A stretch of DNA of 64,000 nucleotides. It comes from Amycolatopsis methanolica 239. Lineage in GTDB: Bacteria > Actinomycetota > Actinomycetes > Mycobacteriales > Pseudonocardiaceae. Below the pieces are notes generated by a model, which saw only the letters and a program-made list of their open reading frames with translations, had not been told where the DNA came from and did not search any database. Both the position numbers and the translations under genes were made by a program. The stretch spans positions 6,882,001 through 6,946,000 of the forward strand of contig NZ_CP009110.1 of assembly GCF_000739085.1 (NCBI RefSeq), given 5' to 3'. Below, piece after piece: positions 1 through 7,431 of this stretch. Each line of letters starts with the position of its first letter. Positions within the stretch are counted from its first letter, which is position 1.

Positions 1-278
1 GGACGGCCGGCGGGGCGACGAGCGAGCGGCGGGTTGCGCAGCGCACGCAGCAGCATCCACAGGCCGAGCAGCACCCCGGCCAACAGCACGGCGAGGCACA
101 GGTGCAGCACGTCGTGCGTCATGCCGTGGCCGTGGTCGCCGTCGGGTTGCCCGGCGTGGGCGACCACGGTCGCGACCGCGCTCTCCGGGTGGTCCGCTCC
201 GGCGATGTGGTGCATGCCGACCAGGCCGAACGTGAGCAGGCACAGCAGCACCGCTCGTCGCCAGCCGGTCACCGTCAC
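1..278 (-). CDS. Small membrane protein, DUF6153-like (3' end cut by window)
   Basis: The reading frame starts at a GTG at 278 (a second GTG lies at 272) and leaves the window at position 1, so about 92 residues are visible. The visible protein has an N-terminal hydrophobic segment (AVLLCLLTFGLVGMHHIAG), a His/Asp/Gly-rich outside stretch, then HDVLHLCLAVLLAG leading into a second hydrophobic segment. The pattern of an MHH motif after helix 1 and a histidine followed by LCLAVL at helix 2 is what I recall for the actinobacterial DUF6153 family, which has no assigned function. It begins only a few bases after the proline-rich gene at 283-432, so the two are probably co-transcribed. Family assignment is from memory of the motif; the coding call itself is good. 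Confidence 0.6.
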   Translation of the reverse strand, partial: MTVTGWRRAVLLCLLTFGLVGMHHIAGADHPESAVATVVAHAGQPDGDHGHGMTHDVLHLCLAVLLAGVLLGLWMLLRALRNPPLARRPAGR

Positions 279-282
279 GCGA

Positions 283-432
283 TCAGGATATGCCGAGCGG
301 CGGATCGGGCGGCGGCATCGGGGGCTCCGGCGGAGTCGGCGGCACCGGCGGCTCGGGCGGTGGCGGCGGCACCGGATCGGGACCCGGCCCGGGCGGGATG
401 GGCTCGGGACCGGGAGGCACGGGATGCACCAT
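283..432 (-). CDS. Short proline-rich protein
   Basis: A 49-residue frame that is almost entirely Pro/Gly/Glu/Asp repeats (PPGPEP, PPPPPEPPVPP, PPDPPLGIS). I chose the ATG at 432 because a GGAGGA ribosome-binding site sits about 4 bases upstream; in-frame ATGs further upstream at 456 and 492 lack such a site. It stops 4 bases before the next gene on the same strand, suggesting a two-gene unit with the DUF6153-like membrane protein. No domain is recognisable. The composition could also arise by chance in GC-rich DNA, so the ribosome-binding site and the tight spacing are the main evidence. Confidence 0.45.
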   Translation of the reverse strand: MVHPVPPGPEPIPPGPGPDPVPPPPPEPPVPPTPPEPPMPPPDPPLGIS

Positions 433-520
433 GTCGTCCTCCTCGGTCGTTGTCGACATGCCCGGTATACCCGGTTCCCGATCGCGGCGCACGTCGTCGA
501 TCTGCGCCTAGACTGGTCGC

Positions 521-799
521 ATGCGGCGGCACCGGCCAATAGTCGAAGTGCCCGACGTCGTTGGCCTCGGCGCGGACGACGCGTGCTCGATCGTGCGCCG
601 CGCCGGGCTGGTCCCCGCCGGGCCCGAGGGCATGCCCGCCCCCGAGGAGGGCGTGGTCGTCGCGCAGGCGCCGATCGGCACGGCAGGCGCCGAGGAGGGC
701 GCCACGGTCGTCCTGATCACCCAGCACGGCCGCCGCCCAGCGGACGATCCGATCACGCCGCCGCCGAGCGAAGAGGCCGACACCCTCCAGCCTGCCTGA
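521..799 (+). CDS. Single-PASTA-domain protein
   Basis: A 92-residue protein whose body is one PASTA domain: VEVPDVVGLGADDACSIV opens the domain and the GATVVLI strand closes it near residue 68, followed by a Pro/Glu-rich tail. PASTA domains usually occur as repeats outside the membrane on PknB-type kinases and penicillin-binding proteins, where they bind muropeptides. Here the domain is free-standing and there is no signal peptide or membrane segment, so a cytoplasmic or adaptor role is possible. Small orphan PASTA proteins are common in actinomycetes and their role is unknown. The gene is divergent from the Pro-rich and DUF6153-like pair. Confidence 0.75.
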   Translation: MRRHRPIVEVPDVVGLGADDACSIVRRAGLVPAGPEGMPAPEEGVVVAQAPIGTAGAEEGATVVLITQHGRRPADDPITPPPSEEADTLQPA

Positions 800-877
800 T
801 CGGGCAGCCACCCCTTCCCGGCCGTCCCGCGACCGGACAACGCCTGTCAGCACTTCACCTGATGAGCCTATTGTCCG

Positions 878-908
878 TTGCCGCGCACGCCACTCACATT
901 GGTATAGA
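878..908 (+). promoter_or_regulatory. Possible housekeeping-type promoter for the GH64/GH18 pair
   Basis: TTGCCG at 878-883 and TATAGA at 903-908 are separated by 19 bp and lie 32 bp upstream of the GH64 start. The -10 box is good, while the spacing is slightly long and the -35 box is ordinary. This is inference only. Confidence 0.3.
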
Positions 909-940
909 CCACCCACTAGGTCGGATGAAAGGGTCTGCCG

Positions 941-2089
941 ATGCTGAGTCGCCGGAGCTTCCTCCTCGCCGCGAGCGCCGGAGCGGTGGCGCTCTCCGTC
1001 AGACCGGCGAGCGCGGCCACCGCGCTGCCCCTGACGATCGTCAACCACAGCGGCGAGTTCGCGAACACCTCGATCTGGTGCTACCTGGTCGGCACCGACA
1101 GCGCGGGCAACCAGTTCCGGGTCCGCGCGGACGGGTCGATCGCGCCGGTTTCGTTGTCCGACAACGGTTCTGATGGCTTCACCGACTACGCGATCCCGTT
1201 GCGCGCGAGCGGCGCCACCACGATCAACGTGCCGCCGATGTCCGGGCGGCTGTACTTCGCGCTGGGCCAGAAGCTCAAGTTCAAGGCCGTGACCGACGGC
1301 GCGGGACGGCCCGCGCTGCAATACCCCGCGGGGTGGGTGGCCGGCGACCCGAACTACCCGGTCCTGCACGACTTCGTCGAGTTCACGCTCGACGACCTGG
1401 GCATGCACTGCAACACCACAATGGTCGACCAGTTCAGCGTGCCGTTGTCGATCCAGCTCACCGGCGCTGCGTCGCAGAGCACCGGCACGCTCAGGGCGGG
1501 CGGCCGGGCGCAGATCTTCGACCAGGTCCGGGCGCGGCCGGACTTCGCGAACCTGGTCGTGGACGACCTGCGGGTGATCGCGCCCGGTCATGGCCTGGAT
1601 GCCGGCCGGTTCTCCGCAAGCTACTTCGACAGCTACACCGACGCGGTTTGGGCCAAGTACGCGAGCACGGACCTGCGGCTGGACACCGGATCCGCGGTCT
1701 TCACCGGGCGCGTCGGATCCGACGGCAACCTCGTCGTCCGCGACGGCTCCGGCCGCACCGCCGCGCCGATCCGCCGACCGTCCACACGGGACATCCTGTT
1801 CTGCGACGGCGCACTGGCCGCGCCGAACGACGGGCTCACCGGCCCGGTCGCCGCGCTGCTCGGCGCCGCGCTGAACCGCTCGACGCTGTTGGACAACCCG
1901 AACCAGCCGGTCTCCGACCCGGGCGCGTTCTACCGCACGGCGGTCACCAACCACTACGCGCGGATCATGCACACCGCCACCGCGGACGGGCGAGCGTACG
2001 GCTTCGCGTTCGACGACGTCGGCGGGTTCGCCTCCTACATCGAGGACCCCGCCCCGCGGTCCTGCACCGTCACCCTCACCCCGTTCTAG
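941..2089 (+). CDS. Secreted GH64 beta-1,3-glucanase
   Basis: 382 residues. The N-terminus MLSRRSFLLAASAGAVALS has the twin-arginine pattern SRRSF followed by a hydrophobic stretch and a cleavage site after RPASA, so export by Tat is likely. The mature part has features of glycoside hydrolase family 64 (laminaripentaose-producing beta-1,3-glucanases, thaumatin-like fold): PLTIVNHSGEFANTSIWCY near the start, SGRLYFALG, and the FVEFTLDD segment, where family members carry catalytic Glu/Asp. Length is normal for a catalytic domain without a carbohydrate-binding module. The GH18 chitinase starts 14 bp downstream, so the two are probably one transcript for degrading fungal or yeast cell walls. Start chosen for the AAAGGG ribosome-binding site. 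Confidence 0.85.
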   Translation: MLSRRSFLLAASAGAVALSVRPASAATALPLTIVNHSGEFANTSIWCYLVGTDSAGNQFRVRADGSIAPVSLSDNGSDGFTDYAIPLRASGATTINVPPMSGRLYFALGQKLKFKAVTDGAGRPALQYPAGWVAGDPNYPVLHDFVEFTLDDLGMHCNTTMVDQFSVPLSIQLTGAASQSTGTLRAGGRAQIFDQVRARPDFANLVVDDLRVIAPGHGLDAGRFSASYFDSYTDAVWAKYASTDLRLDTGSAVFTGRVGSDGNLVVRDGSGRTAAPIRRPSTRDILFCDGALAAPNDGLTGPVAALLGAALNRSTLLDNPNQPVSDPGAFYRTAVTNHYARIMHTATADGRAYGFAFDDVGGFASYIEDPAPRSCTVTLTPF

Positions 2090-2102
2090 GAAGGGCCCGC
2101 AC

Positions 2103-3065
2103 ATGAAACGACTGATCGTGCTCGTGTTCGCCGGGCTCCTCGTGGCGCTCGGCTGGGCGCCCGCGCAGGCCGCGTTGCCGTCCAAGCAGTTCACCGGCTA
2201 CTGGCAGAACTTCGTCAACTCGGCACAGCCGCTGAAGCTGTCGCAGGTGCCGGACGCCTACGACGTCATCGTGCTGGCCTTCGCCAACGCCGACCCCGCC
2301 ACGCCCGGCGCGGTGACGTTCGGCGTGGACCCGGACCTGTCGAACGCGCTCGGCGGCTACACCGATGCCGACCTGAAGGCCGACATCGCGGCCAAGAAGG
2401 CGGCGGGCAAGTCGATCGTGCTGTCGATCGGCGGCGAGCGGGGCAACATCGACCTGAGCAGCGCGGACCGGGTGAGCGCTTTCGTCGACTCGTTCACCCG
2501 CGTCGCGACCGAGTTCGGCATCCAGGGCATCGACGTCGACCTGGAGGGCACGTTCGACGCTGCGAACACCGCGAGCGCGGTGACGCAGGTGCACGACCGC
2601 ATGGGCGACGGCTTCCTGGTCACGATGGCGCCGCAGACGCTCGACGTGCAGCCCGGCGGCCGGTACCTGACGCTCATCGAGAGCGTGAAACCGCTGATCA
2701 CCGTCGTGCACACGCAGTACTACAACTCCGGGTCGATGCTCGGGTGCGACGGGCAGGTGGTATCGCAGGGCAGCGTCGACTTCATCACCGCCCAGGCCTG
2801 CCACCTGCTGCAGGTGCTGCGGCCGGACCAGGTCGCGATCGGGTTGCCCGCCACCGCGCAGGCGGCGGGCAGCGGCTACGTGGCGCCCTCGGTGGTGAAC
2901 GCGGCGCTCGACTGCCTGGCGACGCGGACCAGCTGCGGGTCGTACGTGCCGGCGACCGCGTGGCCGGGCATCAGCGGCGTGATGACGTGGTCGGTCAACT
3001 GGGACGCCTCGTCGGGCTGGGCGTTCTCCACCCCGATCCGGGCACACCTGGACGCGCTCGGCTGA
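2103..3065 (+). CDS. Secreted GH18 chitinase
   Basis: 320 residues with a Sec signal peptide (MKRLIVLVFAGLLVALGWA, cleavage after AQA). The catalytic domain is family 18: the SIGG strand (IVLSIGGERG) and the signature GIDVDLEG, whose final Glu is the acid catalyst, are intact. A conserved late motif (ISGVMTWSVNWD) supplies the substrate-binding Trp. There is no separate chitin-binding domain. The gene directly follows the GH64 glucanase, and together the pair would attack the two main polymers of fungal walls (chitin and beta-1,3-glucan). A hairpin followed by five T bases lies just after the stop. Confidence 0.88.
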   Translation: MKRLIVLVFAGLLVALGWAPAQAALPSKQFTGYWQNFVNSAQPLKLSQVPDAYDVIVLAFANADPATPGAVTFGVDPDLSNALGGYTDADLKADIAAKKAAGKSIVLSIGGERGNIDLSSADRVSAFVDSFTRVATEFGIQGIDVDLEGTFDAANTASAVTQVHDRMGDGFLVTMAPQTLDVQPGGRYLTLIESVKPLITVVHTQYYNSGSMLGCDGQVVSQGSVDFITAQACHLLQVLRPDQVAIGLPATAQAAGSGYVAPSVVNAALDCLATRTSCGSYVPATAWPGISGVMTWSVNWDASSGWAFSTPIRAHLDALG

Positions 3066-3085
3066 CTGTCCGTACTGGACACCCG

Positions 3086-3125
3086 CCCAGTGTCACTCGT
3101 CAGGGTGACACGGGGAACTTTTTGC
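3086..3125 (+). terminator. Terminator after chitinase
   Basis: GTGTCA at 3090-3095 pairs with TGACAC at 3106-3111, extended by CCC/GGG, and is followed by a run of five T bases at 3120-3124. Downstream, two copies of TTTGACAC (3143-3150, 3154-3161) lie 11 bp apart ahead of the next gene and may belong to its promoter region. Confidence 0.55.
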
Positions 3126-3238
3126 GTGGGTTATTCCCAACCTTTGACACTGCTTTGACACCCGTCGGCGCTGCACGGAACCATTCCGTTCCGCCCAATT
3201 CCGGGGCACAGATTCAGGGAACGGAACATGGAGAAGGC

Positions 3239-5077
3239 ATGCGCCTGAAATCGCCGTCATGGCGAAAAATATTGACCGGCACGGCGGCCGTCGCACTGGC
3301 CGCCGGCGCCGTGACCTACACGGGCACGAGCAGCGCCTACGCCGACGTGCAGGTGGTCACCGATTCTAAAACCGGTGCGGACGGAAAGCAGTACTGGGTA
3401 GAGAACCACCTGGTCGGCGGGGACGTCAATAAAATTCGCAGTGAAAACAATGGGCAGCGCAAGGAATGGTTGCTCGTGTGGGCGGGCGACGAGAACATCG
3501 CGGACACCGTCGTCAAGGACGTCAAGAACCTGCCCGGCACCATCAGCGGCGGTCTCAACAAGGCGAAGAACGCGCTGCCCGGGCCGGACTTCCTCGCCGT
3601 CATCGACGCGACCGAGGGCTCCCCGACGTACGGCAAGGTGGTCAACACCGCCACCGTCGGCCCGCTGGTCGAGAACGAGCCGCACCACATGCAGTACGTG
3701 TGGCACAAGGGCGACACGATCTACGCCGGCGCGTTGTTCGCGGCCGCGACCTACGCGTTCGACGTGAGCGCGTTGCCGCAGCTCAAGCTCAAGGGCGTCA
3801 GCCTGCCGACGCAGACCCTCGGCGGGTCGGTCCCGGACGCCTACTGGGTGCTCAAGGACGGGACTGCCTACGGCACCTACATGGGTGGCCCGGTCGCGCC
3901 CGGCCCGTACACCTACGCCAACGGCCAGACCGTGATCAGCAACGGGTTCGCGGGCAGCCCCGGTGAGGTCGTGCGGTTCGACCAGAACGCGCAGGTCCTG
4001 TCGCAGACCTCGGCGGCCACGCCACAGGGCGACAACGCGAAGCTGTGCGAGAACCTGCCGACGCTGGGCCAGCCGACCTGCGCGAACCCGCACGGCATCC
4101 AGGCCCGCGAGGACCTGAACACCCTCGTGACCAGCGACTACGCGGAGCCGCGGAACATCATCCTCGACCCGGTCAAGCAGCCGTCGCCGTACCTGCGCCG
4201 CCCGACGGTCCGGACCTGGGACATCTCCGACCGCAACAACCCGAAGCTCAAGGCCGTGTCCTACCTGCCGGACGGCCCGCGAGCCGGGGACTACGACCCG
4301 CTCTACGCGGAGAGCCGTGCGGTCATGGAGACCACGGTGACCAACCTGCCCGGCCACAAGGGCGCCTTCGCCCAGACCATGCAGGGCGGCGCGGTGTTCT
4401 ACACGCCGGACATCACCAAGGCCGAACCCCACTGGTACCAGGTGTGGGACGACGGCGCGGCGAACCGGGCGCTGGGCAACAACGACAGCATCGGCGCCAG
4501 CTCCAACGGCGGCTGGATCCAGACCAGCCCGGACGACCGGTTCCTCTACCGCGCCATCCAGGGGCGGCAGAAGGGCACCCTCGGGCCGGACGACCCCGGC
4601 ACCACCGGTGGCGTCTATGTCCTGAACATCGAGAACCTGCTCGCGCAGGGTCCGGACTGGGCCGGTCCTGGCATCCAGACCAAGGAGCAGGCGCGCAGCG
4701 GCGCGGACAACGGGGTGCTGCCCACGCTCGCCGGCGCGGCGCCGATCAACCCGGGCACGCCGGGGGCAGGCCCGCACTGGGGCGCGTACGACAACTTCGA
4801 GCTGGGCGAGGACGGTTTCTACCACGAGGTCACCTCGCCGGACCGGCTCGCGGTGTCGAACTACTTCGTCGCCCGGTCCGGTTTGGACGGCGACCACAAG
4901 GTCAACATCGTGAAGCTGTCACCGGACGGCAAGGCCACGGTGGACCAGAACTTCCGTGACGAGTTCACCGGCCAGGTGGGCATCAACTTCAACCGGAAGT
5001 CGTGGCCGCACGGCGATTTCGGCAACGCAAAGCCCCACTCGGAACTGTTCGTCGTCGCTGACGCGGACGTGAAGTAA
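3239..5077 (+). CDS. Exported SBP56-like (selenium-binding/methanethiol oxidase family) protein
   Basis: 612 residues with a signal peptide (basic MRLKSPSWRKILTG, hydrophobic AAVALAAGAV, likely cleavage after SSAYA). The ATG at 3239 has a GGAGAAGG ribosome-binding site. The mature protein resembles the 56-kDa selenium-binding protein family, a seven-bladed propeller that includes bacterial methanethiol oxidases: PHHMQYVWHKGDTIYAGAL, then ANPHGIQAREDLNTLVTSDY, which matches the family's HG(M/I)xxREDL-LVTSD signature, and later propeller blades. It is clearly longer than typical SBP56 proteins (about 460 aa) and is exported. Family membership is inferred from motifs; substrate unknown. It stands alone, ending in a strong hairpin. 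Confidence 0.6.
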   Translation: MRLKSPSWRKILTGTAAVALAAGAVTYTGTSSAYADVQVVTDSKTGADGKQYWVENHLVGGDVNKIRSENNGQRKEWLLVWAGDENIADTVVKDVKNLPGTISGGLNKAKNALPGPDFLAVIDATEGSPTYGKVVNTATVGPLVENEPHHMQYVWHKGDTIYAGALFAAATYAFDVSALPQLKLKGVSLPTQTLGGSVPDAYWVLKDGTAYGTYMGGPVAPGPYTYANGQTVISNGFAGSPGEVVRFDQNAQVLSQTSAATPQGDNAKLCENLPTLGQPTCANPHGIQAREDLNTLVTSDYAEPRNIILDPVKQPSPYLRRPTVRTWDISDRNNPKLKAVSYLPDGPRAGDYDPLYAESRAVMETTVTNLPGHKGAFAQTMQGGAVFYTPDITKAEPHWYQVWDDGAANRALGNNDSIGASSNGGWIQTSPDDRFLYRAIQGRQKGTLGPDDPGTTGGVYVLNIENLLAQGPDWAGPGIQTKEQARSGADNGVLPTLAGAAPINPGTPGAGPHWGAYDNFELGEDGFYHEVTSPDRLAVSNYFVARSGLDGDHKVNIVKLSPDGKATVDQNFRDEFTGQVGINFNRKSWPHGDFGNAKPHSELFVVADADVK

Positions 5078-5083
5078 GCACGC

Positions 5084-5122
5084 GGCCGTGCGTGGCCGGG
5101 CCGGACCCGGCCACGCACGGCC
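5084..5122 (+). terminator. Strong hairpin terminator
   Basis: A perfect 17-bp inverted repeat (5084-5100 and 5106-5122) with a 5-base loop starts 7 bp after the SBP56-like stop. There is no T-tract, as is common in high-GC actinomycetes. It ends 21 bp before the next start codon. Confidence 0.75.
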
Positions 5123-5143
5123 CCGGTGCGGAAGAGGTAACTC

Positions 5144-6805
5144 ATGGACCACGGGTCCCATCCGGTCACCGGCTCGGCCGGGCTGGATCTGGCCGCGCTG
5201 ATCGTGCGGCTGGTGTTGCTGCCCGCCACGGCGTTCGTCGCGGGGATCGGGCTGCTGCGGCCGCAGGTGGACACGCTGCCCCGCCGGTTGCGGCAGGTCA
5301 CCGTCGTGCTGGGCGGCCTGTCGGCGGTGCTGGCTGTGGTGTCGGCGGTGGCCTTCGACGTCAACGTCGTCGGCGCGGTCGTGCACGCGCTGCTGGTGCT
5401 GGCCGTGCCGGTGCTGACCACGCGGCGGCCGCCGGTGGGCCGCTGGGTGGCCACCGCGCTGCTGGTGTTGCTGGTGCTGGAGACCGCGCTCGGCCGGTCC
5501 GGGGTGGAGTTCGCCATCGACACGGTCTACGTCGCCGCGACGGCCGCCTGGTTCGGGCTGGCGTCGCTGGCGCTGGCCCGCGCGGAGACGCCCCGGCTCG
5601 GTCCGCTGTCGTGGACGCTCGGCGGTGTGCTGGCGCTGGCGGGCGCGGTGCAGCTGGTCCTCTCCGGGGTGGCGTTCGACCGGCGGCTGTACGAGACCGG
5701 GTTCGGCATCGCGCTGCTGGCCGCGTTCGTGCTTCCGATCGTGGCGGCCGTGTTGTGGCGGCGGGTCGCGGTCGTCGGCGTCGCGGCCGCGTTCGTGGCG
5801 TGGAGCGCGTTCGTCGCCCTGCCGGCACCGGCCGAGTTGCCGGTGCCCGGGGTGCCGTTGCTCGCCGACGCGGGTGGCACGCCGGTGCTGGTGAGCCCGC
5901 AGCGGCCCGGCCGGAACCTCGTCCACCTGGCCACGGCCGGCTCGGTCGCGGTCGGGGACGGGCCGGCCGTCCAGGCGGTCGCGCGGCCGGGCGCTTCGGG
6001 GTTCTGGGCCGAGGTCGACCTGCCCGCGGGGCGCAGCTCGCTTGTGGTTTCCGGCCGGACCATCGAGGTGGACACCGGTTCGGCGAGCGGGGTCGCGACG
6101 GCGTCCGGCCCGGACGGACCGGAGTGCGCGACGACCGCGCTGGGCGGGTTGGTCGCCGGGCGCAAGGACGTGCTGACGGCTTGCCCGGCGGACGCACTGT
6201 CCGAAGCGGACGCGGACGCGCTGCGCAAGCTCGTCGGTTTCCTGGCCGCCCGCGGGACGGGCTCGATCACGGTCGTCGGCGATTCGTCGGCGCGGGGCAC
6301 GGAGGCGGCCCGGGTGGTCCGCGACGCCGCCGCGGTCAGCCGGGTGGCGGTGCGGCCGGATGGTGCGGCGCTGGTGGTGGTGTCCGGATGGGCGCAGGCG
6401 GCGTCGGCGCTGGACGGTGCGGCCGCGGCGCAGCGGGAGCGGCCGGCGTACCCGTACGGGCTGTACGTCGCGCCGTGGTTACTGACCGGGCCGCTGGTGA
6501 ACACGGTGGCCAGCTCGACGGTGCCGCTGCGGTTCGACCCGCGGGAGCAGGCGGCGGTCAGTTACGCCGTGGCGCTGGACAACGCGTTCCCCGGCGAGGC
6601 GGCGACGGTGACCGGGTTCCGGCAGTGGCTCGGCCCGGAGCAGCCCGAACCGCCGCGGGTGCAGCTGTTCGCGGCGGCGCAGGTCAACGCGATGCCGATG
6701 GCGCCGGGGCAGCCGCACGCGCCGGGCATGGACGTGCCGGGTGAGGGCGCCGGGTTCTTCGTTCCACAAGGGACGGTCGTGCCGATCAGTTTTCCGCTCG
6801 GTTGA
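5144..6805 (+). CDS. Polytopic membrane protein with extracytoplasmic C-terminal half (DUF6239-like)
   Basis: 553 residues. The first ~235 residues contain about seven hydrophobic helices (for example LDLAALIVRLVLLPATAFV, TVVLGGLSAVLAVVSAVA, ALLVLLVLETALG). The second half is soluble and Pro/Ala-rich and ends PMAPGQPHAPGMDVPG. The N-terminal MDHGSH segment and following helices recall the CopD/YcnJ-like and DUF6239 families of actinobacteria, but I am not certain of either. A GGAAGAGG ribosome-binding site precedes the ATG. The downstream small secreted protein begins 28 bp after the stop and may be co-transcribed. Function unknown. Confidence 0.6.
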   Translation: MDHGSHPVTGSAGLDLAALIVRLVLLPATAFVAGIGLLRPQVDTLPRRLRQVTVVLGGLSAVLAVVSAVAFDVNVVGAVVHALLVLAVPVLTTRRPPVGRWVATALLVLLVLETALGRSGVEFAIDTVYVAATAAWFGLASLALARAETPRLGPLSWTLGGVLALAGAVQLVLSGVAFDRRLYETGFGIALLAAFVLPIVAAVLWRRVAVVGVAAAFVAWSAFVALPAPAELPVPGVPLLADAGGTPVLVSPQRPGRNLVHLATAGSVAVGDGPAVQAVARPGASGFWAEVDLPAGRSSLVVSGRTIEVDTGSASGVATASGPDGPECATTALGGLVAGRKDVLTACPADALSEADADALRKLVGFLAARGTGSITVVGDSSARGTEAARVVRDAAAVSRVAVRPDGAALVVVSGWAQAASALDGAAAAQRERPAYPYGLYVAPWLLTGPLVNTVASSTVPLRFDPREQAAVSYAVALDNAFPGEAATVTGFRQWLGPEQPEPPRVQLFAAAQVNAMPMAPGQPHAPGMDVPGEGAGFFVPQGTVVPISFPLG

Positions 6806-6833
6806 GACGGGCGGAGCAGAAAGGAGAGTGCAA

Positions 6834-7040
6834 GTGCGCAGGAGTGTGGCAAGGGTGCTGGCGGGCGGCGTGATCGCAGCCGCGGCGCTGGGGTTCGGCG
6901 GCGGCATCGCGAGCGCCGACGAGGTGCCGATCTGGCTCGTCCCGGGAGTCGACGCGGGCCCCCTGCTCGACCCGACGACCGGGGCGCCGACCGCGGTGCT
7001 GGCGCCGGTCTACGGCCTGCTGACCGAACTGGCGGGCTGA
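6834..7040 (+). CDS. Small secreted protein
   Basis: 68 residues starting at a GTG with an excellent AAAGGAGAG ribosome-binding site. The first ~30 residues form a signal peptide (ARVLAGGVIAAAALGFGGG, cleavage after IASA). The mature peptide is only ~38 residues (EVPIWLVPGVDAGPLL...), with the pattern PTAVLAPVYGLLTEL. It resembles in size and style the other small exported protein facing it at 7100-7336 (VPVIGLVRSINAAPGKLL), so the two may be distant relatives. No known domain. Confidence 0.7.
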   Translation: MRRSVARVLAGGVIAAAALGFGGGIASADEVPIWLVPGVDAGPLLDPTTGAPTAVLAPVYGLLTELAG

Positions 7041-7049
7041 GCCGGACAA

Positions 7050-7089
7050 GGAAGAGCCCCGCGCCAGGTGGGTGGCGCGGGGTTCTTCC
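7050..7089. terminator. Bidirectional terminator between converging small genes
   Basis: A 16-bp inverted repeat with one G/T mismatch (7050-7065 and 7074-7089), 8-base loop, placed between the stop at 7040 (+) and the stop at 7100 (-). Confidence 0.75.
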
Positions 7090-7099
7090 GTGTTCAACC

Positions 7100-7336
7100 T
7101 CAGCCGAAGCTCGGCAGCAGCTTGCCCGGCGCCGCGTTGATCGACCGGACGAGCCCGATCACCGGCACGCCCAGCGGCGCGAAGGTGTAGGCGTTGTTGA
7201 GGTTGGTCGTGTCCGGCTCGTCCACGACGGCCACGTCGCCCGGCGCGGGAGCGGCCAGCGCGGGTGCCGCGGCGCCGAGCACGGCCGCCCCGGCGAGGGC
7301 GCTCGCGACGAGGCCCCGGATCACGGTCTTCTTCAT
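7100..7336 (-). CDS. Small secreted protein
   Basis: 78 residues with a clear Sec signal peptide (MKKTVIRGLVASALAGAAVL, cleavage after ALA). The mature ~45 residues (DVAVVDEPDTTNLNNAY...) have no recognisable motif. The ATG at 7336 has a GAAAGGTGGG ribosome-binding site. A strong hairpin at 7381-7416 separates it from the upstream transporter, so it has its own promoter in the intervening ~45 bp. Small proteins of this type occur in many actinomycetes without known function. Confidence 0.7.
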   Translation of the reverse strand: MKKTVIRGLVASALAGAAVLGAAAPALAAPAPGDVAVVDEPDTTNLNNAYTFAPLGVPVIGLVRSINAAPGKLLPSFG

Positions 7337-7380
7337 GTTCCCACCTTTCTCTGTCGGGGATTTTCCTTCCCCGCAACGAA

Positions 7381-7416
7381 GAATGGCAGGACAACCCGGC
7401 GGTTGTCCTGCCATTC
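7381..7416 (-). terminator. Terminator of the YeeE-type transporter gene
   Basis: Perfect 15-bp inverted repeat (7381-7395 and 7402-7416) with a 6-base loop, immediately after the stop at 7432 on the minus strand. Confidence 0.75.
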
Positions 7417-7431
7417 CAGGGCTTGGGAACG

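Noticed and set aside
275..2194. A 639-codon minus-strand frame across the PASTA and GH64 genes
   Set aside because: Antisense to recognisable genes; Arg/Gly-rich translation without motifs.
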